Part shown: positions 1 to 11,325 of the stretch, one piece after another
How positions within the stretch are numbered: position 1 is the stretch's first letter
How the letters are laid out: each line of letters begins with the position of its first letter
Assembly (NCBI RefSeq): GCF_947496775.1
Contig: NZ_CANMDU010000002.1
Span: 310,001 to 374,000 of the forward strand
DNA: 64,000 nucleotides
Reading direction: 5' to 3'
Source of the DNA: an uncultured Maribacter sp.
GTDB lineage: Bacteria > Bacteroidota > Bacteroidia > Flavobacteriales > Flavobacteriaceae
Notes under the pieces: model-generated
The model's input: only the letters and a program-made list of their open reading frames with translations
Told to the model about the DNA's origin: nothing
The model's database searches: none
Program-made: the position numbers and the translations under genes

Positions 1-288
1 TTAGGTTTTATAATGATATTGTTTTTACATTACGTAAACCATATGAATTTAGTACGTGCAAACGTAACCAAAGTGGCAGTGGTATTTATTTATATGCTTT
101 CGGCTTTGGCAGTTTTTGTATTAAATGATAAGGTAAACTGGAAAATAGGTTTAATTTTAGCCATTGGAAATGGTACTGGAGCATGGTTTGCAAGTAGAAT
201 CTCTGTAAATAAGGGAGATGGATTTATAAAAATGTTTTTAATAGTTATGGTCGTTATAATGTCTATTAAACTATGGTTTTTTAATTAA
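1..288 (+). CDS. TauE/SafE-type permease, C-terminal end (cut by window edge)
   Basis: The reading frame is open from base 1 and ends at 288, so only about the last 95 residues are here. The segment is hydrophobic, with three likely membrane spans. It carries the family-typical stretch HMNLVRANVTKV after the first span, then GNGTGAWFASRI in a loop before the last span. TauE/SafE proteins (also called DUF81) are inner-membrane permeases proposed to export sulfite or other organosulfur anions; the substrate cannot be told from this piece. A Met at position 13 is internal and not the start. The next gene begins 11 bases downstream, so the two may be co-transcribed. Confidence 0.7.
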   Translation, partial: LGFIMILFLHYVNHMNLVRANVTKVAVVFIYMLSALAVFVLNDKVNWKIGLILAIGNGTGAWFASRISVNKGDGFIKMFLIVMVVIMSIKLWFFN

Positions 289-299
289 TACAAGAAAAA

Positions 300-935
300 G
301 TGAGTAACACAATAAAAAGTTTAGAATGGCGCTATGCGGTTAAGAAATTTGATGCATCTAAAAGCATTGGAGAGGAAAATGTAGAGAAATTAAAGAAATC
401 ATTTAATTTAACAGCAACATCTTATGGTTTACAACCAATAAAACTAGTAGTTGTAGAGAATAAAGAAGTGCAAGAAAAGTTAGTATCACACTCTTTTAAC
501 CAAGCACAAGTTGGCCAGGCTTCCCATGTATTGGTCTTATGTGTAGAGAAAAGTGTAATTAAGGATAGTGTTAATGGGTATTTTGATAAAGTGAAGGCCG
601 TTCGAGGAACTAGTGATGAAATTATAGAGCCTTATAGAAATATGATGCATACTTCATTTGATAATAAATCCGAAGAAGATATTTTTATATGGTCTAAGCA
701 TCAGGCATATATAGCTTTGGGTAATTTAATGACCGTATGTGCTATAGAGAAAATAGATTCTTGCCCTATGGAAGGATTTATTCCAGAAGGTTATAGCGAA
801 GTATTAGGATTGGAAAAATTAAATTTGATACCAGTTTTAGTGCTACCCGTTGGAATTAGAGCAGAAGATGATATGTTTGCTTCCTTTAAAAAAGTACGTA
901 AAGAAATTTCAGAAAGTGTTATCGATATAAAATAA
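300..935 (+). CDS. NAD(P)H-dependent oxidoreductase, nitroreductase (NfsB-like) family
   Basis: A 211-residue protein, the usual length for the single-domain FMN nitroreductase family. The N-terminus contains RYAVKKFD, the phosphate-side FMN-binding Arg region of NfsB-type enzymes, followed by TSYGLQPIKLVVV in the first strand-helix unit. The C-terminal part has PMEGF and a GIRAEDD loop as in family members. These cytoplasmic homodimers move two electrons from NAD(P)H to quinones or nitro compounds; the natural substrate is unknown. The start is a GTG at 300, because no ATG fits the N-terminus; weak purines precede it. It lies 11 bases after the permease stop, so an operon is plausible. Confidence 0.85.
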   Translation: MSNTIKSLEWRYAVKKFDASKSIGEENVEKLKKSFNLTATSYGLQPIKLVVVENKEVQEKLVSHSFNQAQVGQASHVLVLCVEKSVIKDSVNGYFDKVKAVRGTSDEIIEPYRNMMHTSFDNKSEEDIFIWSKHQAYIALGNLMTVCAIEKIDSCPMEGFIPEGYSEVLGLEKLNLIPVLVLPVGIRAEDDMFASFKKVRKEISESVIDIK

Positions 936-1002
936 AAAGTAAGTTTAAAAGCCAAAAAGCAATTTTTATAGAGATTTCTATTTGTGTTTATTTTTTGATT
1001 TT

Positions 1003-1023
1003 ACCATCAACCATCAACCATCA
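1003..1023 (+). repeat. Three tandem copies of the heptamer ACCATCA in a 5' leader
   Basis: Three exact copies of a 7-base unit end 11 bases before the ATG of the aminotransferase gene. They sit where a 5' leader would be. The array is too short to be CRISPR and could change copy number by slippage; a regulatory effect is only inference. Confidence 0.5.
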
Positions 1024-1034
1024 ACAAAAAAAAT

Positions 1035-2231
1035 ATGCCAGGATTTGAATTATTTGGAGAAGAAGAGAAAAAACAAGTAAATGATGTTTTAGAAACCGGT
1101 GTTTTAATGCGTTATGGTTTCGATGGAATGCGTAATGGGCAATGGAAAGCTAAAGAGTTCGAAAAAACATTGGCGACTCGTATGGAATCTAAGCATGTAC
1201 AAATGGTTAGCAGTGGAACGGCGGCACTTACTGTAGCACTAGCCAGTGCTGGAATTGGTGCTGGTGATGAAGTAATTATGCCAACGTTTACTTTTGTAGC
1301 AAGTTTTGAATCTATTTTAGCTTTAGGTGCTGTTCCTATTCTTGTAGATGTAGATGATACTTTAACGTTAAATCCTGCTGCTGTAGAAAATGCAATAACA
1401 CCAAGGACTAAAGTAGTAATGCCTGTGCATATGTGCGGTTCTATGGCAGATTTAAAGGCTTTAAAAGCTATTTGTGATACACATAATTTATTATTGTTAG
1501 AAGATGCTTGTCAAGCCATTGGAGGAACATTTGAGGGGAAACCTTTAGGTAGTTATGGTGATTTGGGGTGTTTCTCTTTCGATTTTGTAAAAACCATAAC
1601 TAGTGGTGAAGGTGGTGCGATAATTACCAATAATGAAAAGTATTATACTAATGCGGACCATTACTCGGATCATGGTCATGATCATGTTGGTAATGATAGG
1701 GGAGCAGAATCTCATCCATTTTTAGGATATAACTACCGAATATCGGAGCTGCATGCAGCAGTAGGAATAGCGCAATTAAGGCGTTTAGATTCGTTTTTAG
1801 AGAGACAGAAAAAATATTATAATAGTATTCGAAAAGGATTAGCAGCGGTACCAGAAATAACCTTTAGAACAGTTCCAAATGGTGGTGTAGAAAATTATTC
1901 TTTTATAAGTTTCTTTATGCCATCGCAAGAATTGGCAGAAAAAGCGCATAAAGCATTGGGCGAAGCAGGAGTAGATGCTTGTTTTTATTGGTTTAATAAT
2001 AACTGGCACTACTATAAAAAATGGGAGCATTTAACTCATAAAATTTCTTTAGGAAAACTATCAAAAGAGGTGCAAGAACAATTACCAGATTATAGCCAAT
2101 CTGATTTCTCTTTATCGGATAAATGGGTAAGCAGAAATATATCTTGTCTTGTAAAGCTTTCCTGGACAGAAGAAGAGGTAGAGATGAGAGTACAAAAAAT
2201 GGTAAAAGCTATAAAAAGTGTATTGAGTTAG
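1035..2231 (+). CDS. DegT/DnrJ/EryC1/StrS-family PLP aminotransferase
   Basis: A 398-residue fold-type I PLP enzyme of the sugar aminotransferase family. SSGTAALTVAL is the phosphate-binding loop, LLLEDACQAIGG holds the Asp that pairs with the pyridine nitrogen, and SFDFVKTITSGEGG holds the Schiff-base lysine (about K186). Family members transfer an amino group to keto-sugars for surface polysaccharides or to related cyclitols. Here there are no other sugar-nucleotide genes nearby, so the substrate is open. About 40 residues near the C-terminus (HYYKKWEHLTHKISL region) form a loop longer than in classical WecE or ArnB. The ATG follows a heptamer array. The gene converges on ribB, with only 3 bases between stop codons. 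Confidence 0.85.
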   Translation: MPGFELFGEEEKKQVNDVLETGVLMRYGFDGMRNGQWKAKEFEKTLATRMESKHVQMVSSGTAALTVALASAGIGAGDEVIMPTFTFVASFESILALGAVPILVDVDDTLTLNPAAVENAITPRTKVVMPVHMCGSMADLKALKAICDTHNLLLLEDACQAIGGTFEGKPLGSYGDLGCFSFDFVKTITSGEGGAIITNNEKYYTNADHYSDHGHDHVGNDRGAESHPFLGYNYRISELHAAVGIAQLRRLDSFLERQKKYYNSIRKGLAAVPEITFRTVPNGGVENYSFISFFMPSQELAEKAHKALGEAGVDACFYWFNNNWHYYKKWEHLTHKISLGKLSKEVQEQLPDYSQSDFSLSDKWVSRNISCLVKLSWTEEEVEMRVQKMVKAIKSVLS

Positions 2232-2234
2232 GAA

Positions 2235-3371
2235 TTAGTACTTTACGCGTTCTACAATTTCTAATCCGTAACCAATGATACCCACTCTTTTTGTGGCAAC
2301 ACTATTGGTTAATAAGCGTAATTTAGAAATATCTAAATTATGCAGAATTTGTGCACCTATTCCGAAATCTCTGGAATCCATTTCTATATGTGGGGTTTCA
2401 TAAATACCTTTTTTCTGAAGCTCTTTTAAATCTACCAGTCGGGATAGTAAATTCATTGACTCCGTATCTTGGTTTATAAAAATAATGGCTCCTTTTTCTT
2501 CTTGGTTAATAGCATTAAACATAAGCTCTAACTTCTTGTTCGGGTTGTTGGTTAGAGTGCCTAAGATGTCATTATTAACCAGATTAGAATGTATTCTTGT
2601 TAATACTTGTTCGTCTTTGGACCAACTTCCTTTAGTTAAAGCAATATGAATATTGTTGTTTGTAGTTTGTTTAAAAGCACGTAATCTAAAATCTCCAAAA
2701 CGAGTAGTAATATTAAAATCGTTAACTTTTTTAATTAGGCTATCGTGTTCCATGCGATAAGCGACTAGATCTTCTATAGTAACGATTTTTAAATCGAATT
2801 TTTTTGCAACCTTCATTAATTGCGGAAGTCTAGCCATAGAACCATCTTCATTCATTATTTCCACAATATATCCTGCCGGTTTTAATCCTGCTAATCTTGC
2901 AAAATCTATAGCCGCTTCTGTATGGCCAGTTCTTCTTAAAACGCCCCCTTCTTTGGCAACTAATGGAAAAATATGACCAGGCCTAGCTAAATCGTGCGGT
3001 TTTGTATCGTTTTTGGTTAACGCTAAAACAGTTTTTGCTCTATCAGAAGCAGATATTCCAGTAGTAACACCTTCGCCTCGTAGGTCAACAGAAACTGTAA
3101 AAGCGGTTTCCATAGGGTCGGTGTTATTGTTTACCATCATATGTAAACCAAGTTCATTACAACGGCCTTCAGTTAAAGGAGCGCAAATTAATCCTCGACC
3201 ATGCAATGCCATGAAGTTAATGGTTTCTGGAGTTGCTAATTCTGCAGCAGCTAAAAAGTCTCCTTCGTTTTCCCGATTTTCATCATCAACGACAATTATT
3301 ACCTTTCCTTTTCTAATATCTTCAATAGCCTCTTCTATTGTGTTCAATTGTATGGAGTTTTCTTTCATCAT
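2235..3371 (-). CDS. ribB: 3,4-dihydroxy-2-butanone-4-phosphate synthase with degenerate GTP-cyclohydrolase II domain (RibBX type)
   Basis: A 378-residue, two-domain protein. Residues about 10-210 form an intact RibB domain, with VVDDENRENEGD as the acidic metal and ribulose-5-phosphate site and TGISASDRA and RPGHIFPL as further active-site motifs. It makes the four-carbon unit of riboflavin from ribulose 5-phosphate. The C-terminal domain is a GTP cyclohydrolase II fold that keeps RIHS and DFGIGAQIL. It has lost all three zinc cysteines (RIHSNLVNND and LGTLTNNPN replace the usual Cys-bearing stretch) and the RQEGRGIGL-type motif. GTP cyclohydrolase activity is therefore not expected, and a separate ribA should exist elsewhere. 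It is the last gene of the ftsK operon, 2 bases after the permease gene. Confidence 0.92.
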   Translation of the reverse strand: MMKENSIQLNTIEEAIEDIRKGKVIIVVDDENRENEGDFLAAAELATPETINFMALHGRGLICAPLTEGRCNELGLHMMVNNNTDPMETAFTVSVDLRGEGVTTGISASDRAKTVLALTKNDTKPHDLARPGHIFPLVAKEGGVLRRTGHTEAAIDFARLAGLKPAGYIVEIMNEDGSMARLPQLMKVAKKFDLKIVTIEDLVAYRMEHDSLIKKVNDFNITTRFGDFRLRAFKQTTNNNIHIALTKGSWSKDEQVLTRIHSNLVNNDILGTLTNNPNKKLELMFNAINQEEKGAIIFINQDTESMNLLSRLVDLKELQKKGIYETPHIEMDSRDFGIGAQILHNLDISKLRLLTNSVATKRVGIIGYGLEIVERVKY

Positions 3372-3373
3372 TA

Positions 3374-4888
3374 TTAAGAAACCGAAGTTTTATTTTTTTT
3401 TGCAAATATTTTTTTGAAAAAATCAACAATAATTCCTCCAATATTTAGCATCCCTTTATCCGCTGTTGCTCTTCTGGTTAAAAAGATGCTCAAAGGTAAC
3501 ATTATAAGAGTAGATAACCATGCTCCTAAAATAGGATGAATATTACCTTCTTTAGAATAATTTCCTGCAAAAACACCTATAAAATAGTAGATTAAAAACA
3601 GTATAATAGCTATTACCATAGGTAATCCTAGACCTCCTTTTCTAATGATGGCACCCAAAGGAGCTCCCACAAAGAAAAGAATGATACAAGAGAATGCTAA
3701 GGCGTATTTTTTATGTAAGGAGAGAATATGGAGGTTGTATATTTTATAGCGCTTCTGCAATTCCTCTTTTTTTCCTCTTATAGTATTTAAAATATTTGTT
3801 GTATTGTTTTTGGCGGAGTTCAATACCTGCATATGCTGCCAATCTTCATATAAATTAAGTATTTCAAAATCTTCAGCATTAATATCTATAGGAGTTATAT
3901 TAGATACAGAGTCTTTGGCTTTGTTTTTCTCTATAAATTTTATTTTTTCTCTATTTAGTTTGTTTTTTGTAGAATCTTTAGATTTTAATTTATTAAAGAG
4001 TCCTATTCTGTTGGTAATATTTTTAGAAAAAGCTTTTACAATTCTAAAATTGTCTTTTTTTAAGGAATCTATATCCTTATTTAGACGAGAAACATTTTTC
4101 ATTTTATCGGTACTTACGTCTCTGTCTGCTTCTAAATCTTGATTGTTTTCTGGTACTTCCATATTAATGGTGTACGTGTCAAAACTGGCTTTAGCAAAAG
4201 GATGCTTTAGTTTTTTATCATTTTTCTTGGATTGTACATCTTCGTAATAATGCCCATCAGTAAGTACTAATTGTATTATTTCTGATTCTTCGCTACTGAT
4301 TAATTCTCCTTTTTTTGCTTTTATTACGGTACTATTTAAATTTAGGCGAGTCTTTTTATGAATAATTACATTTTTTAAAAATTTATCATTCTCACCAGAT
4401 TTTTCATCTACTTTAATGCTCATTCCTTCAAAATCACTAAAAACTCCTTCTCCAATAATGGCGGCAGGTTTTACTTGAGCAATGTTCTTTCTAAGGTTAT
4501 ATATTTTTCTTTGAGAAGCAGGAATAACAGTATTTGCAAAAAAGAAAGTTACTCCACCGAGAATGGTTACAAAAATGATTAAACTTAACATAGCTCTTTG
4601 TAGAGATATGCCCGAAGCTTTCATTGCGGCAAATTCATAATTTTCTGCAAATGTTCCAAAAGTTAAAATAGAAGATAGCAATACCGTTAGGGGTAAAACT
4701 TTTTCTGTAAGGTCTGGCATTAGGTAAAGTAGAAATTTTCCAATAATCACCACATCCAAGCCTTTGCCTGCAAAATCATCAATAAACAACCAAATCGTTT
4801 GAAATATGAATATGAACATCAATATTATAAACGAGCTGATAAAATTGGATACGAACCTTGATAATATATACCGGTCTAGAATTCTCAA
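3374..4888 (-). CDS. LptF/LptG (YjgP/YjgQ) family LPS-export permease
   Basis: A 504-residue inner-membrane protein. The N-terminal third has about three membrane spans, starting with ILDRYILSRFVSNF, the usual opening of this family. A long periplasmic beta-jellyroll region follows (roughly residues 120-390, with a Lys-rich insert near 260-330). Three more spans come near the C-terminus, including FFVGAPLGAIIRKGG, which is a family hallmark. LptF and LptG pair with the LptB ATPase to extract lipopolysaccharide from the inner membrane. Which of the two paralogs this is cannot be settled here. The insert makes it longer than the roughly 360-residue proteobacterial proteins, as is usual in Bacteroidota. 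It lies between lolA and ribB with gaps of 4 and 2 bases. Confidence 0.9.
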   Translation of the reverse strand: MRILDRYILSRFVSNFISSFIILMFIFIFQTIWLFIDDFAGKGLDVVIIGKFLLYLMPDLTEKVLPLTVLLSSILTFGTFAENYEFAAMKASGISLQRAMLSLIIFVTILGGVTFFFANTVIPASQRKIYNLRKNIAQVKPAAIIGEGVFSDFEGMSIKVDEKSGENDKFLKNVIIHKKTRLNLNSTVIKAKKGELISSEESEIIQLVLTDGHYYEDVQSKKNDKKLKHPFAKASFDTYTINMEVPENNQDLEADRDVSTDKMKNVSRLNKDIDSLKKDNFRIVKAFSKNITNRIGLFNKLKSKDSTKNKLNREKIKFIEKNKAKDSVSNITPIDINAEDFEILNLYEDWQHMQVLNSAKNNTTNILNTIRGKKEELQKRYKIYNLHILSLHKKYALAFSCIILFFVGAPLGAIIRKGGLGLPMVIAIILFLIYYFIGVFAGNYSKEGNIHPILGAWLSTLIMLPLSIFLTRRATADKGMLNIGGIIVDFFKKIFAKKNKTSVS

Positions 4889-4892
4889 ATGT

Positions 4893-5537
4893 CTAATTTC
4901 TTATAATGTAGTAACCATCATTCTTGTACTTACTCTCATCAAAAGTAAATAAGGTTTTTGATAATGTTTGGTCTGTTTTAAAAGAATTAACAGTAATAGT
5001 TGTTTTAGTGCTATTTTTTCCTGTTTCAATTACTTTGTAAATATGTTTTGTTTCTACATCAATCCCTAATAATATAGAACTTATTTCTGTATTGGTTTCT
5101 ATTGGAGTAACCTTAACAAATTGTATTTTTCGACCTTGTACATTTTGTAGAATATCCCATTCGTAAGTATGTCCCGTTTTATAAAAAGTAAGCATTTTAG
5201 AAGGTGTAACTGTGTTTTCATCTTCTGACTTGTTTTCTATGGTAACTTCTTCATTTTCTGGAACAATAGTATATACTTTACTGCCATCAAAAATTTGTTT
5301 TGCACCTAAATAGTTAAATAAGTATTGGTCTCCTTTAATAGTTACGTTTCCTTTGGTTTCTTGGTTAATACCAGCTTCTGTATTGTTTAATACTATTTTA
5401 AAATCTACATATATATTTTCGTAACTTTTTACTTTCGTGTAGACTTCATCTAAAAGTTTTTTTGCTTTTTGTGTATTTTGAGCCAATCCCGAATTAGCAA
5501 TCAGCGCTATTAAACATATAATAAATACTCTCTTCAT
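4893..5537 (-). CDS. lolA: LolA-like outer-membrane lipoprotein carrier protein
   Basis: A 214-residue exported protein. MKRVFIICLIALIANSGLAQ is a clear Sec signal peptide with cleavage expected near A-Q. The mature part has the LolA pattern of an unclosed beta-barrel, with regions such as VTIKGDQYLFNYLGAKQIFDG and TPSKMLTFYKTGHTYEW. LolA ferries lipoproteins across the periplasm from the LolCDE complex to the outer membrane. The gene sits 6 bases after ftsK and 4 bases before the LptF/LptG gene. This links division, lipoprotein and LPS traffic in one transcript, a layout I recall as common in flavobacteria. Confidence 0.87.
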   Translation of the reverse strand: MKRVFIICLIALIANSGLAQNTQKAKKLLDEVYTKVKSYENIYVDFKIVLNNTEAGINQETKGNVTIKGDQYLFNYLGAKQIFDGSKVYTIVPENEEVTIENKSEDENTVTPSKMLTFYKTGHTYEWDILQNVQGRKIQFVKVTPIETNTEISSILLGIDVETKHIYKVIETGKNSTKTTITVNSFKTDQTLSKTLFTFDESKYKNDGYYIIRN

Positions 5538-5543
5538 TTTCTT

Positions 5544-7937
5544 CTACTTTGATTCGTTATTAAATATTTCTTCCAAAGCAATCATATCTGGAACATATAC
5601 CTGTCTAGCTTTGCTTCCTTCAAAAGGGCCTACAATTCCTGCAGCTTCTAATTGATCTATAATTCTTCCTGCTCTATTGTATCCTAGTTTTAATTTTCTT
5701 TGAATAAGAGAGGCAGAACCTTGTTGGGCAATTACTATAACTTCTGCTGCATCGCGGAACATAGAATCTCTTTCAGATATGTTATTATCAAGACTTGTGC
5801 CAGACTCTTCTCCACTATATTCTGGCAGTTCGTGCGCTTCAGGGTAAGCTCTTTGAGAGCCAATAAATTCTGTTATTTTTTCCACTTCAGGAGTATCTAC
5901 AAAAGCACATTGTATACGCGTTACATCGTTTCCTTGGGTGTAAAGCATATCTCCGCGACCTATTAACTGGTCCGCACCAGCGGCATCTAATATAGTCCTA
6001 GAGTCTATTTTAGAAGTTACTCTAAACGCTATTCTGGCAGGGAAATTGGCTTTTATGATACCTGTAATTACGTTTACGGAAGGCCTTTGTGTTGCTATTA
6101 TTAAATGAATACCAATAGCTCTTGCTAATTGTGCTAGTCTGGCTATTGGGGTTTCAACTTCTTTGCCAGCAGTCATAATTAAATCTGCAAATTCATCAAT
6201 AACCAAAACAATATATGGCAAGAATTTATGTCCGTCTTCGGGATTTAATTTTCTAGATTTAAATTTATGATTGTATTCTTTGAGATTACGAACCATAGCT
6301 TTTTTAAGAAGTTCGTAACGGTCGTCCATTTCAATACAAAGAGAATTTAAGGTATTAATAACCTTGCCGTTGTCTGTAAGTATTGCTTCTTCCGTATCTG
6401 GTAATTTTGCTAAGAAATGGCGTTCTATTTTGTTAAAAAGAGTAAGTTCTACTTTTTTAGGGTCTACTAATACAAACTTTACCTCGGCAGGATGTTTTTT
6501 GTATAAAAGTGATGTAAGTACGGCGTTTAAACCAACCGATTTACCTTGTCCAGTAGCACCCGCCATTAATAAGTGTGGCATTTTTGCTAAATCAACTACA
6601 AAGGTCTCGTTGCTAATAGTTTTTCCAAATGCAATTGGCAATTCCATTTCCGCATCTTGGAATTTTTTTGATGCAATTACGGAACGCATGGAAACTATGG
6701 TAGAATTTTTATTTGGGACCTCTATACCAATAGTTCCTTTACCTGGGATAGGAGCAATAATACGTATTCCTAAAGCAGCAAGGGATAAAGCAATGTCATC
6801 TTCTAAGTTTTTAATTTTAGAAATCCGAACACCAGCTTCGGGAACAATTTCATATAAAGTTACTGTAGGGCCAATAGTAGCTTTTATTTGAGCAATACCA
6901 ATCTTATAGTTTTTTAAGGTCTCTACAATTTTATTTTTGTTTTCTTCTAACTCCTCTTGGTTTATGGTAATACTTCCAGTAGATCCATGTTGGTCTAATA
7001 AATCTATAATTGGGAATTTATAACTTCCTAATTCTAAAGTTGGATCAAACTCTCCAAAATCTGCAACTAATTTTTCAGCTTTATTAGTAGGTTCTTCCTT
7101 TTCTTCAACGACAGTTTCTACTTCCATAGCTACATCATCAACTACCGGTCTATTTTTAATTTCAGGTTCTTCAACAGGAAGACTAACCTCTAAATCATTT
7201 ACGATAGGGATATCCTTTTTCAAAGGAGGAATTTCTTCTTTATGTGTATAAGTATTTATAACTATAGGGGTTTCCTCTTCTTTTTCTAATTTGCTTCTAG
7301 TAGTAGATTCTTTCGTGGTATCACTTTTAAAATCAGCTGATAGCGATTCCTTTTTGTCTTTAAAATAAGAGGTTAATACGTCCGGGGAAAATTTAAATAA
7401 GCGAACTAGAATAAAAATGAAACCAAAAATTAATAGTAACAAGACCCCAATTTTACCAGTGTAATCTTGGAGAAAGTCATTCATTTCATATCCTACTAAG
7501 CCTCCCAGTAGAGGTTGTTTAAAAGCAAAAAATCCAAGAGCAATAGAAATCCAAATAATAAAAATTCCACCCCATATCCATTTCTTTAACATGTTTTTCT
7601 TATCCAAGCCAAAGAAAAGATATAATCCCGTTATGCATAATAAAAAAGGAAAAATGAAGGAAGAAACGCCAAATCCTTGATAGATAAAGAAATGACTTAC
7701 ACTTGCCCCAAATTTATTAAGGAGATTACTGGCTTGTTCATTCCTGTTTGTAAATTCGGAAAGCAAACTTTGATCATCTTGCCAGGTAAAAAAGAAAGAG
7801 ACAAAAGAAAAGAATAATGCAATACTAAAAAGTATACATATACTTCCTAATAAAACTTTATTCTGTTTAGATAATTTAAAACTAAGCTCTTTTTTAGGAG
7901 TGCTTGGTTTTGTTTTTTTTGCCTTTTTTTTTGCCAT
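5544..7937 (-). CDS. ftsK: DNA translocase FtsK/SpoIIIE
   Basis: A 797-residue protein. The Lys-rich N-terminus leads into four membrane spans within about residues 25-185, then an acidic linker to about 300. The RecA-like motor has Walker A GATGQGKSVG near residue 457 and Walker B IVLVIDEFADL near 575. A final winged-helix gamma domain lies at about 730-795 (ASLIQRKLKLGYNRAGRI), which reads KOPS-type sequences. It pumps chromosome dimers through the septum and activates XerCD at dif. It heads the ftsK-lolA-lptF-ribB operon, and a promoter -7 box lies 29 bases upstream of the ATG. Confidence 0.96.
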   Translation of the reverse strand: MAKKKAKKTKPSTPKKELSFKLSKQNKVLLGSICILFSIALFFSFVSFFFTWQDDQSLLSEFTNRNEQASNLLNKFGASVSHFFIYQGFGVSSFIFPFLLCITGLYLFFGLDKKNMLKKWIWGGIFIIWISIALGFFAFKQPLLGGLVGYEMNDFLQDYTGKIGVLLLLIFGFIFILVRLFKFSPDVLTSYFKDKKESLSADFKSDTTKESTTRSKLEKEEETPIVINTYTHKEEIPPLKKDIPIVNDLEVSLPVEEPEIKNRPVVDDVAMEVETVVEEKEEPTNKAEKLVADFGEFDPTLELGSYKFPIIDLLDQHGSTGSITINQEELEENKNKIVETLKNYKIGIAQIKATIGPTVTLYEIVPEAGVRISKIKNLEDDIALSLAALGIRIIAPIPGKGTIGIEVPNKNSTIVSMRSVIASKKFQDAEMELPIAFGKTISNETFVVDLAKMPHLLMAGATGQGKSVGLNAVLTSLLYKKHPAEVKFVLVDPKKVELTLFNKIERHFLAKLPDTEEAILTDNGKVINTLNSLCIEMDDRYELLKKAMVRNLKEYNHKFKSRKLNPEDGHKFLPYIVLVIDEFADLIMTAGKEVETPIARLAQLARAIGIHLIIATQRPSVNVITGIIKANFPARIAFRVTSKIDSRTILDAAGADQLIGRGDMLYTQGNDVTRIQCAFVDTPEVEKITEFIGSQRAYPEAHELPEYSGEESGTSLDNNISERDSMFRDAAEVIVIAQQGSASLIQRKLKLGYNRAGRIIDQLEAAGIVGPFEGSKARQVYVPDMIALEEIFNNESK

Positions 7938-7965
7938 GAAATCGGATGTTCTGAGGGCTAAATTA

Positions 7966-7973
7966 CAAATTTA
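7966..7973 (-). promoter_or_regulatory. Promoter -7 element (TAnnTTTG) for the ftsK operon
   Basis: Read on the minus strand, TAAATTTG matches the Bacteroidota -7 consensus TAnnTTTG and ends about 28 bases before the ftsK ATG. It lies in the only sizeable gap between dgkA and ftsK. I do not see a clean TTG -33 box, so this rests on the -7 match and position. Confidence 0.5.
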
Positions 7974-7999
7974 CCCTAGAAGGTGTTTTAATTTATTTT

Positions 8000-8365
8000 T
8001 TAAAATATTTTAGGTAGATATATTATTAGCCCAATAATAGTTGCCGCAATAGAAACAATCATTACTGCTCCAGCGGCAATATCTTTAATGAACCCTATTC
8101 TTTCATCAAAGTTTGGTTGAACAAAATCTGCTATTTTTTCAACAGCAGTATTCATACCTTCAATTCCCATAACCAATGCTATTGCAAAGATTTGAAGAAT
8201 CCATTCTAAATTAGAAATCTCATAGTAAAACCCAGCAATTGTCATTACAATAGCTATAAAACATTGAATTTTAATACTAGCTTCTGTTTTAATTAAAAGA
8301 AAGGCGCCTTTAAGAGCAAAACCAACACTTTTTATTCTATTTACAAGAAAGGATTCTTTAGCCAT
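8000..8365 (-). CDS. dgkA: Diacylglycerol/undecaprenol kinase family membrane protein (DgkA type)
   Basis: A 121-residue protein with three membrane spans, as in the small prokaryotic DgkA family. EGMNTAVEKIADF carries the catalytic and Mg-binding Glu residues, and KDIAAGAV is the conserved Asp-bearing loop. The family phosphorylates diacylglycerol or undecaprenol at the inner membrane with ATP, recycling lipid carriers for envelope synthesis. Sequence alone does not choose between the two substrates. Its ATG overlaps the end of tpx by 8 bases, which suggests translational coupling. Confidence 0.87.
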   Translation of the reverse strand: MAKESFLVNRIKSVGFALKGAFLLIKTEASIKIQCFIAIVMTIAGFYYEISNLEWILQIFAIALVMGIEGMNTAVEKIADFVQPNFDERIGFIKDIAAGAVMIVSIAATIIGLIIYLPKIF

Positions 8366-8864
8366 TTATCAGAGCTTCTAGTGCTGCTTTATAATTAGGC
8401 TCATCTACAGTTTCTGATACTTGTTCGTTGTAAAGAACTTTTCCGTTAGTATCTAAAACTACAACAGCTCGTGAATGAAGTGGTTGTAAAGGACCGTTAG
8501 AAAAATCTACTTCATACGCTTTTCCAAAATTACCGTCTTTAAAATCAGACAGCATTTCTACATTTTCTATTCCTTCAGCGCCACAAAATCTTGCTTGTGC
8601 AAAAGGTAAGTCTTTAGAAATACATAAAACAACCGTATTTTCTAATTCTGCCGCTTCTTGGTTAAACTGGCGAACAGATTGAGCGCAAGTTCCTGTATCT
8701 ACACTTGGAAATATATTTAAAACTACTTTTTTACCACTGTAATCGGATAAAGTTGCAGCAGATAAATCGTTTTTTATTAAAGTGAAATTTGGAGCTTGAG
8801 TACCAGAGGCTGGTAAGTTTCCTATAGTTGATAATGCGTTTCCTTTTAATGTTACTGATGCCAT
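8358..8864 (-). CDS. tpx: Thiol peroxidase (atypical 2-Cys peroxiredoxin)
   Basis: A 168-residue protein, the usual Tpx length. The N-terminus MASVTLKGN and the motif PSVDTGTCAQSVRQFN, with the peroxidatic Cys near residue 60, are diagnostic. The resolving Cys is in ARFCGAEGI near residue 94, and HSRAVVVLD is the conserved C-terminal strand. Tpx reduces lipid and alkyl hydroperoxides in the cytoplasm, recycled by thioredoxin. It is the first gene of a tpx-dgkA pair and sits 239 bases from divergent katG, so the gap between them probably holds both peroxide-responsive promoters. I could not identify an OxyR or PerR box there. Confidence 0.94.
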   Translation of the reverse strand: MASVTLKGNALSTIGNLPASGTQAPNFTLIKNDLSAATLSDYSGKKVVLNIFPSVDTGTCAQSVRQFNQEAAELENTVVLCISKDLPFAQARFCGAEGIENVEMLSDFKDGNFGKAYEVDFSNGPLQPLHSRAVVVLDTNGKVLYNEQVSETVDEPNYKAALEALING

Positions 8865-9100
8865 GGTTAAGATGTTTATTATTATAAGTTGTGAAATTAA
8901 AAAATATAAAGAGGATATGTAACTATTTTATAAATAAATAACGGATGACTTATTTTCTCTTCTTTAAAGAATAGTTAATGGTTATTGATTTCTTGTCTGA
9001 TATAAGAAAAAATGATATAAAGATAAGGGGATTCAATTTTAGACTTAATATAGAGTGATATTTTTAAGTAATTTTATACAAACCTAAAAAAAATATATAA

Positions 9101-11296
<2,196 letters not shown>

Positions 11297-11325
11297 TACT
11301 TTAGTAAAGATTTTATAGTTAATAT

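Noticed and set aside
1003-1023. CRISPR-like direct repeats
   Set aside because: Units of 7 bases without spacers; no cas genes nearby.
6364-6891. 175-codon plus-strand frame inside ftsK
   Set aside because: It is the antisense shadow of the FtsK motor domain, which has clear Walker motifs on the minus strand.
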